Shown here one piece after another: positions 19,287 to 28,455 of a DNA stretch of 64,000 nt; position 1 is the first letter of the stretch; every line of letters begins with the position of its first letter. The translations under genes were made by a program, and so were the position numbers. A model generated the notes under the pieces. The model was not told where the DNA came from. It saw nothing but the letters and a program-made list of their open reading frames with translations, and made no database searches. This DNA is from Comamonadaceae bacterium (GTDB lineage: Bacteria > Pseudomonadota > Gammaproteobacteria > Burkholderiales > Burkholderiaceae_C), in assembly GCA_021299875.1 (NCBI GenBank), contig JAJTEW010000002.1, positions 124,001 through 188,000 on the forward strand, given 5' to 3'.

Positions 19287-19621
19287 TCAGATTCGGCGGA
19301 AGAACACCGCACTCATCACCAAGCCTGTGGCGATGACCAGCCAACGTACCCAGCGCACCGGCAGGCGCTTGGCCAAGCGTGCACCCACCCAGCCCCCTGC
19401 TGTGGCCAACACCATCATCCAGATCGCTTGGGGCCAAACAACCGCGCCCGCCAGTGCAAAAGCCAGGGCACCAGACCTGAAAAGACTTGGGCCGGTGTCA
19501 CCAGCAACAAGCCAGCACCGATCAGACCACCCAAAGCGGCGATGGCATGGAGCACGCCCGCCGCAAAGGCAGCACCGCCCGTGAGCAGCCAAAGGGCTTC
19601 GTTTGACCCAGCGGCGCTCAT
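19287..19621 (-). pseudogene. TauE/SafE (TSUP) permease remnant, internal deletion and frameshift
   Basis: Two overlapping frames hold the two ends of one membrane protein. The N-terminal part (ALWLLTGGAAFAAGVLHAIA... to VPWLL) is in one frame, and the C-terminal part (ALAFALAGAVVWPQAIWM... to VFFRRI) is in another. They meet at about 19457-19470. Together they cover about 115 residues, whereas TauE/SafE sulfite- or organosulfonate-export permeases have about 250, so the middle is missing. The ATG overlaps the stop of the Nudix gene (ATGA), showing that it was once translated as the second gene of that operon. A living short product is unlikely. Confidence 0.75.
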
Positions 19622-20112
19622 GATGTCAAGGGCGGCAGGTTGGCCACTGCAGAATCGGTGTGGATCACCCCCAGGGGAAAGCGTTGTCCTGCCAAGTGGT
19701 CTTCTATGCAGCGCAAGACCAAGGGGCTGCGGTGCCGGTGAGCGCTGTCGCGCACCTCTTGAGGGGTCATCCAGACCGTTCGCACAATGCCTTCGTCCAG
19801 ACTCAGACCCGGCTGTACATCGCCGATGTCACCGCAAAAGGCCATGCGCACATAGGTGATGTCCTCCCCCGTTTGTGGTCTTTGAAAGCGAGACAAGTAA
19901 ATGCCCACCAACTCTTTGGGTGTGAAGGGCCTGGCGGTTTCTTCCAAGGCTTCGCGTGCGCAGCCGTCAGCGGGTGATTCACCCGGGTCGAGGTGACCGG
20001 CCGGGTTGTTCAGTTTCAGGCCCTCATGGGTGTGTTCTTCAATCAGCAGGTAGCGGCCTTCTTTTTCAATGATGGCGGCCACGGTGACATTGGGTTTCCA
20101 GCGTGTGTCCAT
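19618..20112 (-). CDS. nudJ: Nudix hydrolase, NudJ-like
   Basis: A 164-residue Nudix pyrophosphatase. The full Nudix box runs from GHLDPGE through REALEETA (about residues 45-66), with the catalytic glutamates for divalent metal. It resembles E. coli NudJ, which hydrolyses nucleoside di- and triphosphates and HMP pyrophosphate. The chosen ATG begins MDTRWKPNVTVAAII, matching the family's short N-terminus; longer frames are unconvincing. The usual neighbour mnmA lies further downstream on the same strand. Its last bases overlap the start of the broken TauE/SafE gene. Confidence 0.87.
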   Translation of the reverse strand: MDTRWKPNVTVAAIIEKEGRYLLIEEHTHEGLKLNNPAGHLDPGESPADGCAREALEETARPFTPKELVGIYLSRFQRPQTGEDITYVRMAFCGDIGDVQPGLSLDEGIVRTVWMTPQEVRDSAHRHRSPLVLRCIEDHLAGQRFPLGVIHTDSAVANLPPLTS

Positions 20113-20338
20113 GCCGCGGATTATCGGTCCCTCGGGCCCCCAAGGCTGACAGGCAGGGGTCACTTGATCGGGTTCAAGTCCGGCGTTGCACAATATTAGT
20201 GTGTACCGATGTATTGATTTTTTCATGGGCACTGGGCGCATGGCCATGCCACTTGGAAGATCTTGGTGAGAGGGGGGGCACATGGACTTCGGTTAAGCTG
20301 TTTCCCTTTGGTTTTCTGGACAGAGTGAGGAGACAGAC

Positions 20339-21940
20339 ATGCAAACAGGCGATACAGCCGCCACGCCCCAGCGCATTGGCGTGCCCAAAGAGGTTTTTCC
20401 AGGCGAAAAACGGGTGGCCACAGTCCCCGATGCGGTGACCAAGTTGGTCAAGCTCGGATTTGCGGTGGTGGTTGAACAGGGTGCGGGCGATCTGGCTGAC
20501 CTGTCCGATGCTGCCTTCGTCGAAGCCGGAGCCACCATTGCCCCCAACGCTGTGGCGCTGTGGAGCGGCAGCGACATCGTCTTCAAAGTGCGCACCCCCA
20601 CGGCCGACGAAGTGGCGCTGATGCACGCAGGTCAGACCCTGATCGGCTTTTTGTGGCCCGCCCAAAACCCCGATTTGATGCAGCAGTTGGCGGCCAAAAA
20701 GGTCACCGCGCTGTCGATTGACGCTTTGCCCCGCACGCTCAGCCGCGCCCAGAAGATGGACGCCCTGACCTCGATGGCGGGGGTGAGCGGTTACCGCGCG
20801 GTCGTGGAAGCGGCCAATGCCTTTGGCCGTTTCTTCAATGGCCAAATCACTGCGGCAGGCAAAGTGCCCCCCGCCAAGGTGTTCATCGCGGGGGCTGGCG
20901 TGGCCGGCTTGGCCGCCATTGGCGCGGCCGCCAGTTTGGGCGCGATCGTGCGTGCCAACGACACCCGTGCCGAAGTGGCCGATCAAGTGGTCTCCTTGGG
21001 TGGCGAGTTCGTCAAGGTGGACTACGAAGAAGAGGGCTCGGGCGGTGGCGGTTATGCCAAGGTCATGAGCGAAGGCTTCCAGGCCGCCCAGCGTGAGATG
21101 TATGCCCAGCAGGCGCGCGAAGTCGACATCATCATCACCACCGCCTTGATCCCCGGAAAACCCGCCCCCAAGTTGATCACCGCCGAGATGGTGAAAAGCA
21201 TGAAGCCCGGCAGCGTGATCGTGGACATGGCCGCCGAGCAAGGCGGCAACTGCGAGCTGACCGAACCCGGCAAAGCCGTGGTCAAACACGGCGTGACCAT
21301 CGTGGGTTACACCGATTTGGCCTCGCGCATGGCGCGCCAGTCGTCCACGCTCTACGGCACCAACCTGTTCCGTTTGACGGAAGAGCTGTGCAAGACCAAA
21401 GACGGCATCGTCAACGTCAACATGGCAGACGATGCGATCCGGGGCCTGACGGTCGTCAAAGATGGCGAAATCACCTGGCCTGCGCCGCCCTTGGCCGCTG
21501 CGCCCAAGCCTGCGCCTAAGCCCGCTGCCGCCCCTGCTGCCAAAAAAGGCCACGGCCACGGCGAGCCATCCGGGCCCATGCCGGTGGGCCAGTTGCTGAC
21601 CGTGTCGGCGGTGGCCGCCGTGCTGTTGGTGCTGGTGGGTGCTTACGCGCCAGCCGCGTTCCTGTCGCACTTCACGGTGTTCGTGTTGGCCTGTTTTGTG
21701 GGTTACATGGTGGTCTGGAACGTCAAACCGGCTTTGCACACCCCGCTCATGAGCGTGACCAACGCGATCAGCTCGATCATTGCGATCGGCGCTTTGGTGC
21801 AGATCTCGCCTTTGGCCGCAGCCGGGCGGCCCAACACGCTGATCGCCATCTTGGCCTCTTTGGCGCTGGTGCTGACGGCCATCAACATGTTTGGCGGCTT
21901 TGCCGTCACCCAGCGCATGCTGGCGATGTTCCGAAAATAA
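20339..21940 (+). CDS. pntA: NAD(P) transhydrogenase subunit alpha
   Basis: A 533-residue alpha subunit of the proton-translocating transhydrogenase, which uses the proton gradient to reduce NADP+ with NADH. The domain I NAD-binding region holds [20 protein letters not shown] and the Rossmann segment [22 protein letters not shown] near residue 180. An Ala/Pro/Lys linker (about 380-405) with His-Gly repeats joins it to four membrane helices. This is the E. coli-type single alpha chain, not the split PntAA/PntAB form. GTGAGGAGA precedes the ATG. An intergenic hairpin separates it from pntB, 57 bases downstream. Confidence 0.97.
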   Translation: MQTGDTAATPQRIGVPKEVFPGEKRVATVPDAVTKLVKLGFAVVVEQGAGDLADLSDAAFVEAGATIAPNAVALWSGSDIVFKVRTPTADEVALMHAGQTLIGFLWPAQNPDLMQQLAAKKVTALSIDALPRTLSRAQKMDALTSMAGVSGYRAVVEAANAFGRFFNGQITAAGKVPPAKVFIAGAGVAGLAAIGAAASLGAIVRANDTRAEVADQVVSLGGEFVKVDYEEEGSGGGGYAKVMSEGFQAAQREMYAQQAREVDIIITTALIPGKPAPKLITAEMVKSMKPGSVIVDMAAEQGGNCELTEPGKAVVKHGVTIVGYTDLASRMARQSSTLYGTNLFRLTEELCKTKDGIVNVNMADDAIRGLTVVKDGEITWPAPPLAAAPKPAPKPAAAPAAKKGHGHGEPSGPMPVGQLLTVSAVAAVLLVLVGAYAPAAFLSHFTVFVLACFVGYMVVWNVKPALHTPLMSVTNAISSIIAIGALVQISPLAAAGRPNTLIAILASLALVLTAINMFGGFAVTQRMLAMFRK

Positions 21941-21945
21941 TGACT

Positions 21946-21975
21946 TCGGGGACAGATCTTTAGCGCTGTCCCCGA
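21946..21975 (+). promoter_or_regulatory. intercistronic hairpin between pntA and pntB
   Basis: TCGGGGACAG and CTGTCCCCGA form a perfect 10-bp stem with a 10-base loop, starting 6 bases after the pntA stop and ending 22 before pntB. There is no T tract, so it is not a classical terminator. It could set the pntA:pntB ratio or stabilise the mRNA end, or be a REP-like repeat. Confidence 0.6.
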
Positions 21976-21997
21976 CCGATTGATAAAAGAGACCCTT

Positions 21998-23416
21998 ATG
22001 AACTCAAGTCTGGCCACGGTCGCCTACATTGGCGCGACCATTCTTTTCATCCTCAGCCTGGGTGGTTTGTCCAACCAGGAAACCGCGCGGCGCGGCAACC
22101 TCTACGGCATGATCGGCATGAGCTTGGCCGTGCTGGCCACCATCTTTGGCCCGCAGGTCACAACCGAAGGTATTCCCATGATCGTGGGCTCGGTGCTGGT
22201 GGGCGCGCTCATCGGTTTGTACGCTGCGCGCAAAGTGCAGATGACGCAAATGCCCGAACTCGTGGCGCTCATGCACAGCATGGTCGGCATGGCCGCAGCG
22301 TTGGTGGGTTATGCCACGTGTGTGGACCCAGAAGCTTCTAAGAATTTGGAAGGTGCTGCGCACGCCATTCATGCGGGCGAAATCTACATCGGCATCTTCA
22401 TCGGTGCGGTGACCTTCTCGGGTTCGGTGGCGGCATTTGGCAAGTTGTCTGGCCGCATCGGCGGCAGCCCCTTGTTGCTCCCTGCCCGCCACTGGCTGAA
22501 CCTGGTGGGTTTGATCGCAGTCATTTACTTTGGCCGTGAGTTCATGAACGCCCAAACGGTGGAAGAGGGCATGGTGCCCTTGTTCATCATGACCGCCATC
22601 GCCTTGCTGTTTGGCATCCACATGGTCATGGCCATTGGTGGCGCAGACATGCCGGTGGTGGTGTCCATGCTCAACAGCTATTCCGGCTGGGCGGCAGCGG
22701 CCACAGGCTTCATGCTTTCGAATGACTTGCTGATCGTGATCGGTGCCTTGGTGGGCTCGAGCGGCGCGATTTTGTCCTACATCATGTGCAACGCGATGAA
22801 TCGCAGCTTCATCAGCGTGATCGCTGGGGGCTTTGGCACCACAGCCGCCGCGCCCAAGCCAACGGGCGAAGCGGTTGAGCCGCAAGGTGAAGTCAGCCCC
22901 ATCTTGGCCGCTGAGACCGCCGAAATGTTGCGCGACGCCAAGAATGTGATCATCGTGCCGGGCTACGGCATGGCCGTGGCGCAAGCCCAACACACAGTGT
23001 TTGAAATCACCAAGACACTGCGCGACAAAGGTGTGAACGTGCGCTTTGGCATCCACCCTGTGGCGGGCCGCATGCCCGGTCACATGAACGTCTTGTTGGC
23101 CGAGGCCAAAGTGCCCTACGACATCGTGTTCGAGATGGATGAGCTGAACGAGGACTTCCCGGACACCGACGTGGCCATCGTGATCGGTGCCAACGACATC
23201 GTGAACCCGGCTGCGCAAGACGATCCGACCAGCCCGATTGCCGGCATGCCGGTGCTCGAAGTCTGGAAGGCCCGCACCAGCATCGTCATGAAGCGTTCCA
23301 TGGCCAGTGGTTACGCCGGTGTGGACAACCCGCTGTTTTACAAAGACAACAACCGCATGTTGTTTGGCGATGCCAAAAAAATGCTCGATGAGGTGTTGAT
23401 GGCTCTGAAGTCCTAA
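21998..23416 (+). CDS. pntB: NAD(P) transhydrogenase subunit beta
   Basis: A 472-residue beta subunit. About nine membrane helices (domain II) occupy residues 1-270 and carry the proton channel. The soluble NADP(H)-binding domain III follows, with [16 protein letters not shown] near residue 315 and later [22 protein letters not shown] and [17 protein letters not shown], all diagnostic for PntB. Together with PntA it supplies NADPH for biosynthesis and glutathione systems. I chose the ATG ([17 protein letters not shown]) with AAAAGAGA upstream; 6 more residues are possible from an earlier start. A terminator follows the gene. Confidence 0.97.
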   Translation: MNSSLATVAYIGATILFILSLGGLSNQETARRGNLYGMIGMSLAVLATIFGPQVTTEGIPMIVGSVLVGALIGLYAARKVQMTQMPELVALMHSMVGMAAALVGYATCVDPEASKNLEGAAHAIHAGEIYIGIFIGAVTFSGSVAAFGKLSGRIGGSPLLLPARHWLNLVGLIAVIYFGREFMNAQTVEEGMVPLFIMTAIALLFGIHMVMAIGGADMPVVVSMLNSYSGWAAAATGFMLSNDLLIVIGALVGSSGAILSYIMCNAMNRSFISVIAGGFGTTAAAPKPTGEAVEPQGEVSPILAAETAEMLRDAKNVIIVPGYGMAVAQAQHTVFEITKTLRDKGVNVRFGIHPVAGRMPGHMNVLLAEAKVPYDIVFEMDELNEDFPDTDVAIVIGANDIVNPAAQDDPTSPIAGMPVLEVWKARTSIVMKRSMASGYAGVDNPLFYKDNNRMLFGDAKKMLDEVLMALKS

Positions 23417-23442
23417 AAAAAGCTTCTTTGTCGTCGCAATGG

Positions 23443-23484
23443 AAAAAAGGGGGGTGAACACGGTTCATCTCCCTTTCTTTTTTT
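23443..23484 (+). terminator. rho-independent terminator after pntB
   Basis: An A-rich run, then GGGGGGTGAAC pairing with GTTCATCTCCC (11 bp with two G-T pairs, 3-base loop), then TTTCTTTTTTT. It lies 27 bases after the pntB stop and ends about 75 bases before fadD. Confidence 0.8.
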
Positions 23485-23558
23485 GGGCGTTAACCCCGAT
23501 GTTTTTCAGTCAGTTCACTGTCAGATATCAGGTAGACTGATTTTCAGGAGACTCTGAC

Positions 23559-25238
23559 ATGATGAACCCCGTTTGGTTGAAAAGTTACCCCGAAGGCATA
23601 CCCGCTGAAATTGCGCCAGACCCTTACAGCTCCTTGGTCGGATTGCTTGAAGACAGTTTCGCCAAATACGCGGACCGTTGTGCTTACAGTTTCATGGGCA
23701 AGGACATCAGTTTTGCCCAGACGAACGAGGAGAGCCTGGCGCTGGCCGCGTATTTGCAGTCTTTGGGCCTGGTTCAAGGTGACCGTGTTGCCATCATGAT
23801 GCCCAACGTGCCGCAGTACCCTGTGGCTGTGGCGGCCATCTTGCGTGCCGGTTTTGTGGTGGTCAACGTGAACCCCTTGTACACCGCGCGGGAGTTGGAA
23901 CACCAACTCAAGGACTCGGGTGCCAAAGCGATCGTCATCATCGAAAACTTTGCCGCGACGCTTGAAAAATGCATTGCACAAACACCTGTTCAACATGTCG
24001 TGACGGCCGCGATGGGCGATCGTTTGGGTTGGCTCAAAGGCAGTTTGGTCAATTACGTGGTGCGTCATGTCAAAAAGATGGTGCCTGTTTTCCATCTGCC
24101 TCAAGCGGTCAAGTTCAATGATGCGCTGAGCCAAGGTCGGCAACTGGCTTTTCGAAAACCCAAGCTCACCCCCGACGACATCGCGGTGTTGCAATACACC
24201 GGCGGCACCACAGGTGTGTCCAAAGGTGCTGTGCTGCTGCACCGCAACGTGATTGCCAACGTTTTGCAGTCTGAGGCCTGGAACGAGCCCGTCATGAAGC
24301 GCATTCCAGCGGGTGAGCAACCCACCTCGGTTTGTGCTTTGCCGCTGTACCACATCTTTGCATTCACGGTGAACATGATGCTGGGCCTGCGCATGGGCGG
24401 AAAAACCATCTTGATTCCCAATCCACGCGACTTGCCCGCGGTGCTCAAAGAATTGTCCAAGCACATCTTTCACAGCTTTCCAGCCGTCAACACCTTGTTC
24501 AATGGCCTGGCCAATCACCCCGATTTCGGCTCGGTGAATTGGTCTAACTTGAAAGTGTCTTTGGGGGGCGGCACGGCTGTGACGCCCAATGTCGCCCAAC
24601 TTTGGCTTGAGAAAACCGGATGCCCGATTTGTGAAGGCTATGGCTTGTCCGAAACCAGCCCGTCTGCCAGTTGCAACCCGACCACCAGCGCCGAGTTCAC
24701 AGGGACGATTGGTGTGCCTTTGCCCAGCACCTGGATGAAGTTGCTCGACGACGATGGGCAAGAGGTGACCGAGCCCGGCCAGCCGGGTGAGATCGCCATC
24801 AAGGGGCCGCAGGTCATGGCCGGTTACTGGCAGCGCCCCGATGAAACAGCCAAAGTGATGACCGCCGACGGCTACTTCAAGTCGGGGGATGTCGGGACGG
24901 TGGATGAACGTGGCTTCTTCAAGATCATTGACCGAAAAAAGGACATGATCTTGGTCAGCGGCTTCAACGTTTATCCCAACGAAGTGGAGGAGGTGGCTTC
25001 CACTTGCCCTGGCGTTCTGGAGTGCGCAGCGATTGGCGTGCCCGATGAAAAGACAGGCGAATCCGTCAAGCTGGTGGTGGTCAAAAAAGACCCGGCTTTG
25101 ACCGAAGCCAAGATCATGGCCCACTGCCGCGAACACATGACCGCCTACAAACAGCCCAGGGTGATTGAGTTCCGCACCGAGTTGCCCAAAACACCGGTAG
25201 GTAAGATTTTGCGGCGCGAGCTGCGCAACCCTGCTTGA
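23559..25238 (+). CDS. fadD: long-chain fatty acid--CoA ligase
   Basis: A 559-residue FadD-type acyl-CoA synthetase. The P-loop is QYTGGTTGVSKGAVL near residue 210, followed by EGYGLSETSP, the FACS signature DGYFKSGDVGTVDERGFFKIIDRKKDM (about 440-465) and the C-terminal PKTPVGKILRRELR with the catalytic lysine. It activates long-chain fatty acids for beta-oxidation at the inner membrane. CAGGAG stands 10 bases before the ATG; a second ATG follows at once. It is monocistronic or co-transcribed with mtnN, 32 bases downstream. Several paralogues with this signature usually exist per genome, so the chain-length assignment is inference. Confidence 0.93.
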   Translation: MMNPVWLKSYPEGIPAEIAPDPYSSLVGLLEDSFAKYADRCAYSFMGKDISFAQTNEESLALAAYLQSLGLVQGDRVAIMMPNVPQYPVAVAAILRAGFVVVNVNPLYTARELEHQLKDSGAKAIVIIENFAATLEKCIAQTPVQHVVTAAMGDRLGWLKGSLVNYVVRHVKKMVPVFHLPQAVKFNDALSQGRQLAFRKPKLTPDDIAVLQYTGGTTGVSKGAVLLHRNVIANVLQSEAWNEPVMKRIPAGEQPTSVCALPLYHIFAFTVNMMLGLRMGGKTILIPNPRDLPAVLKELSKHIFHSFPAVNTLFNGLANHPDFGSVNWSNLKVSLGGGTAVTPNVAQLWLEKTGCPICEGYGLSETSPSASCNPTTSAEFTGTIGVPLPSTWMKLLDDDGQEVTEPGQPGEIAIKGPQVMAGYWQRPDETAKVMTADGYFKSGDVGTVDERGFFKIIDRKKDMILVSGFNVYPNEVEEVASTCPGVLECAAIGVPDEKTGESVKLVVVKKDPALTEAKIMAHCREHMTAYKQPRVIEFRTELPKTPVGKILRRELRNPA

Positions 25239-25270
25239 TGACAGGCTAACGACCAAGCCGGTTCTGAAAA

Positions 25271-26047
25271 ATGGTGACCATTGGCATCATGAGTGCCATG
25301 CACGAGGAGTTGTCTGCTGTGTTGGCCCAAATGGCTGACGGGCAGCGTGTCACGGTCGCGGGCAGGGACTTTTGGGTGGGCGATTGGCAAGGCCATCCGG
25401 TGGTTGCCGTGTTGTCCCGTATCGGCAAAGTGGCTGCCGCCACCACGGCCAGCATTTTGCTCGACCGCTTTCAGGTGGGCAGCGTGGTTTTCACCGGGGT
25501 GGCGGGTGGCTTGGCGCCCGGTGTGCGCGTTGGCGATGTGGTGGTGGCCCGTGGTTTCGTGCAGCACGACATGGATGCATCTCCTTTGTGTCCGCGCTAT
25601 GAGGTGCCTTTTTATGGGCGTGCCTGTTTCGATGCGGACCCCAGCTTGTCCGATCAATTGGCGCGTGCCAGTGCCCAGGTGCTGGCCGTGGCCCCTTGGC
25701 ATCTGGGGCAAGAGACCATGAGGCAATTCAACGTGTTGTCACCTTGTGTCCACCAAGGCCTGCTGGTCAGTGGTGACCGATTTGTCTCGACATCGGCCGA
25801 AAGCCGGCTTTTGTCGCAGGCGTTTCCATTGGCGATGGCGGTCGAAATGGAGGGGGCTGCGGTGGCCCAAGTGTGCTGGGATTACAAAGCCGCCTTTGCA
25901 GCGGTCCGCACCGTGTCCGATCGTGCCGACGATGCCGCACACACGGATTTTCAGAGGTTTGTCAGCGGTGTGGCGAGCCGTTACAGCTTGGCGATTTTGT
26001 CCCGTTGGCTGAAAGACTTGTCGACCGGTGTGTCGGGTATCACTTGA
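25271..26047 (+). CDS. mtnN: 5'-methylthioadenosine/S-adenosylhomocysteine nucleosidase
   Basis: A 258-residue purine-nucleoside-phosphorylase-fold hydrolase that removes adenine from methylthioadenosine and S-adenosylhomocysteine. The start TIGIMSAMHEELSAVL places the first catalytic glutamate near residue 13, FTGVAGGLAPGVRVGDVVVA is the central strand, AVEMEGAAVAQVCWD binds the ribose, and VRTVSDRADD provides the catalytic aspartate. It recycles SAM by-products to methionine and adenine. Its final 8 bases overlap the convergent corA stop. Confidence 0.92.
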   Translation: MVTIGIMSAMHEELSAVLAQMADGQRVTVAGRDFWVGDWQGHPVVAVLSRIGKVAAATTASILLDRFQVGSVVFTGVAGGLAPGVRVGDVVVARGFVQHDMDASPLCPRYEVPFYGRACFDADPSLSDQLARASAQVLAVAPWHLGQETMRQFNVLSPCVHQGLLVSGDRFVSTSAESRLLSQAFPLAMAVEMEGAAVAQVCWDYKAAFAAVRTVSDRADDAAHTDFQRFVSGVASRYSLAILSRWLKDLSTGVSGIT

Positions 26048-27026
26048 GCCAACCGCGGCGGCGAAAGTACCACATGGGCACCACAGCACTGGCCACCATC
26101 AAGCACAAGGCAAAGGGGTAGCCCCACTTTTGAGACAGTTCGGGCATGTACTGGAAATTCATGCCGTACAAGCTGGCGATCAACGTGGGGGGCAGCAAAG
26201 CCACGCTGGCCACCGAGAAGATTTTGATGATCTTGTTCTGGTTGATGTTGATGAAACCCACCGTGGCGTCCATCAAGAAGTTGATCTTGTCAAACAAAAA
26301 CTCGGTGTGCGAGTCCAGTGAGTCGATGTCACGCAAAATTTGGCGTGCTTCTTCAAACTGCTCGGCATTGAGCATTTTGGAACGCATCATGAAGCTGACG
26401 GCGCGACGGGTGTCCATGGCGTTGCGGCGGATGCGACCGTTCAGGTCTTCTTGCCTGGCAATGGCGCCCAACACTTCTCCTGCCATGGCATCGGTCACGT
26501 CACCGGAGAGCACTTTTTTGCCAGCAGTTTCCAGCTGGTCGTATATGCCCTCCAGCGTATCGGCCGAATACTCGGCATCGGCGTCAAACAGTTTGAGCAG
26601 CACATCCTTGGCGTCTTCGATCAAGCCTGGAGCGCGGCGAGCGCGCATGCGCAGCAGGCGAAACACCGGGACATCTTCGTCGTGGATCGAAAACAGCACG
26701 CCTTGGCTTTTCAGGTCGGCGTTGTGTTGGTTCAGGATGAAGGCGCAGCGCACCGTGCGCGGGGCATCCTCGTCGGCGATCAAGAAGTCCGAACGGATGT
26801 GCAGCTCACCGTTGTCTTCTTCATAAAAGCGCGCGGACTCCTCAATGTCCTCGTCCATCGCATCTTCCGGGATGGACAGGCCGAAGTACTGTTTGATCCA
26901 GCGTTTTTCTTCCAGCGTGGGGGACTCCAGGTCGACCCAGATGGGCTGAAAGCGGGAGAGTTCTTCCAGCGACTCGATCTCTTCTTGAAAGAGGCGACCG
27001 TTGACAAGGGTGAAGATGTTGAGCAT
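26040..27026 (-). CDS. corA: magnesium/cobalt transporter CorA
   Basis: A 328-residue CorA channel subunit. A large acidic cytoplasmic funnel (residues 1-260) is followed by two C-terminal membrane helices, with the selectivity motif Y-G-M-N-F after the first (LIASLYGMNFQYMPELSQKWGYPF). The protein ends in RRRGWLK, the usual basic tail. Five subunits form the Mg2+ pore. GGA lies 7 bases before the ATG. The leader holds a strong 12-bp stem-loop 60-100 bases upstream, which could mediate Mg-dependent control. Confidence 0.95.
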   Translation of the reverse strand: MLNIFTLVNGRLFQEEIESLEELSRFQPIWVDLESPTLEEKRWIKQYFGLSIPEDAMDEDIEESARFYEEDNGELHIRSDFLIADEDAPRTVRCAFILNQHNADLKSQGVLFSIHDEDVPVFRLLRMRARRAPGLIEDAKDVLLKLFDADAEYSADTLEGIYDQLETAGKKVLSGDVTDAMAGEVLGAIARQEDLNGRIRRNAMDTRRAVSFMMRSKMLNAEQFEEARQILRDIDSLDSHTEFLFDKINFLMDATVGFININQNKIIKIFSVASVALLPPTLIASLYGMNFQYMPELSQKWGYPFALCLMVASAVVPMWYFRRRGWLK

Positions 27027-27085
27027 GGCGAATCCAAAAAATGGCCAGTTGCCAAAAGTTCAAAGGGGCGGCGAAGGTTCACGGC

Positions 27086-27128
27086 AGCTTTCGAACGTTG
27101 GGCAATCTGCTCAGCGCGTTCGAAAGCT
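27086..27128 (-). promoter_or_regulatory. stem-loop in the corA leader
   Basis: AGCTTTCGAACG and CGTTCGAAAGCT are perfect 12-base complements separated by 19 bases. The structure lies in the 154-base gap between the patatin gene and corA. On the transcribed strand a run of six T residues (27036-27041) follows about 45 bases later, just before the corA ribosome site. Confidence 0.55.
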
Positions 27129-27180
27129 ACCAACTCGGGGTAGTTTCCACAGCAATGTGTCTCCAGGATGAATTGTTGGA

Positions 27181-28395
27181 TTATCGCACTGGAGAGACCG
27201 CCGGGGCTGTCAGGAATTGCAGGATCTCGTCGGATTTGGCGGCCACGTCGGCCTGCCCCAGTGCCATCAAAGCCCGTATGAAGCCCGGCTCAAACAGCAA
27301 GTAACTGGCCAAAGCCGCCCCGCTGCCCTGCAAAGCACCCAAGCCCTCCAGCACCCGCAAGATGGGCAATGGCAGTGTGTGCACGTGCGCTTGGGCCAAT
27401 TCATCCAGCGAGGCGCTGGGCTGCAGCGTGAGCACCTCGACCGAACGAAAGGGCAACTCGGCACGCACCGATTCAGGCAGCTTGTGCAAAGATTGGTTGA
27501 TGCGGGAGATTTGCTCGACGTCGGCCTGCAAGGTGTCGTGGAAAACACTGGCCATGGCATGCCCCGCGATCGTGCCCAAAGAAGGCCGACCGTTGGTGCG
27601 AAGGGGGCTGCCCAAGCTGGCGCGGTGCGGTTGGCTCACGCCAATGGCCAAGATGCGGTCGGCGCCCAATTGCACGGCCGCTGACAAAGGCGATATTTGC
27701 CGCATCGAGCCATCTCCGAAATACTCCATGCCACCATCCACCCACAGCGGCGTGGCTGGAAAGATGAAGGGAATGGCGCTCGACGCCATCAGGTGCTCGA
27801 TCGTGATGGGTTGCTGTTCGGCACGTCGGCCGGGGCGGCTCCAGGAAATTGGCAAGCCATCCTGGGTTTGGCAAAACGTCCAGTGCACACCACTGGAGTA
27901 ACTCGAGGCGGTCACGGCCAAGGCATGCAACACGCCTGTTTGCAAAGCCGTGTCGATGCGGCTCAGTTCGATGGCTTTGTGCAAAGTGTTCACCAAGGCC
28001 AAACTGTCCATGGCCGCGGCTTGTTGGCGAGCCGATAAAACCAAGCCCAAGGCCGTGGCCCAGCGGCTAAAGCGCGCCAGAGGGGTTGTCGGCAGGTGGT
28101 ACACCGCATCGGTGCGGATGCTTTGCCAAAAGTGGGCCAAGTCGTCCAGCGCGCCAAGCCCCTCCATGGCCCGACTGGCCAAGAAAGTCGCATTCAGAGC
28201 GCCGGCAGAGGTGCCTGCGAGCACTTGAAACGGAAAGCCAAGCCCCGCTGGTGATGCGCCCAGCAGCCGACCGATAGCCTGCAGGACGCCCGCTTGATAG
28301 GCGGTTCGAGCGCCTCCGCCCATCAACACCAGGCCATTCAATTGGGGTGCAGCCGAAAGCGGGGGGCTGGTGGCGTTGAGGGTGTCAATGTGCAT
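27181..28395 (-). CDS. patatin-like phospholipase family protein
   Basis: A 404-residue patatin-fold lipid acyl hydrolase. The oxyanion loop is LVLMGGGARTAYQAGVLQAI near residue 25, the nucleophile elbow is LAGTSAGALNATFLASRA (GTSAG, near 62), and the catalytic aspartate is in WVDGGMEYFGDGSMRQ (about residue 220). The Ser-Asp dyad is therefore complete. No signal peptide is evident; it is probably cytosolic or membrane-associated and releases fatty acids from phospholipid. A C-terminal region of about 100 residues beyond the catalytic core is unassigned. It is divergent from an MFS transporter. Confidence 0.9.
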   Translation of the reverse strand: MHIDTLNATSPPLSAAPQLNGLVLMGGGARTAYQAGVLQAIGRLLGASPAGLGFPFQVLAGTSAGALNATFLASRAMEGLGALDDLAHFWQSIRTDAVYHLPTTPLARFSRWATALGLVLSARQQAAAMDSLALVNTLHKAIELSRIDTALQTGVLHALAVTASSYSSGVHWTFCQTQDGLPISWSRPGRRAEQQPITIEHLMASSAIPFIFPATPLWVDGGMEYFGDGSMRQISPLSAAVQLGADRILAIGVSQPHRASLGSPLRTNGRPSLGTIAGHAMASVFHDTLQADVEQISRINQSLHKLPESVRAELPFRSVEVLTLQPSASLDELAQAHVHTLPLPILRVLEGLGALQGSGAALASYLLFEPGFIRALMALGQADVAAKSDEILQFLTAPAVSPVR

Positions 28396-28455
28396 GCTGT
28401 TCCAGGGGGCAGACCGTGGGTGTTAGATTGTCGGCCAACACGAAGGCATTGTTTC

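Noticed and set aside
22004-23461. A 485-codon minus-strand open frame opposite pntB
   Set aside because: pntB matches its family along its full length; the antisense frame is His/Gly/Asp-rich with no motif.
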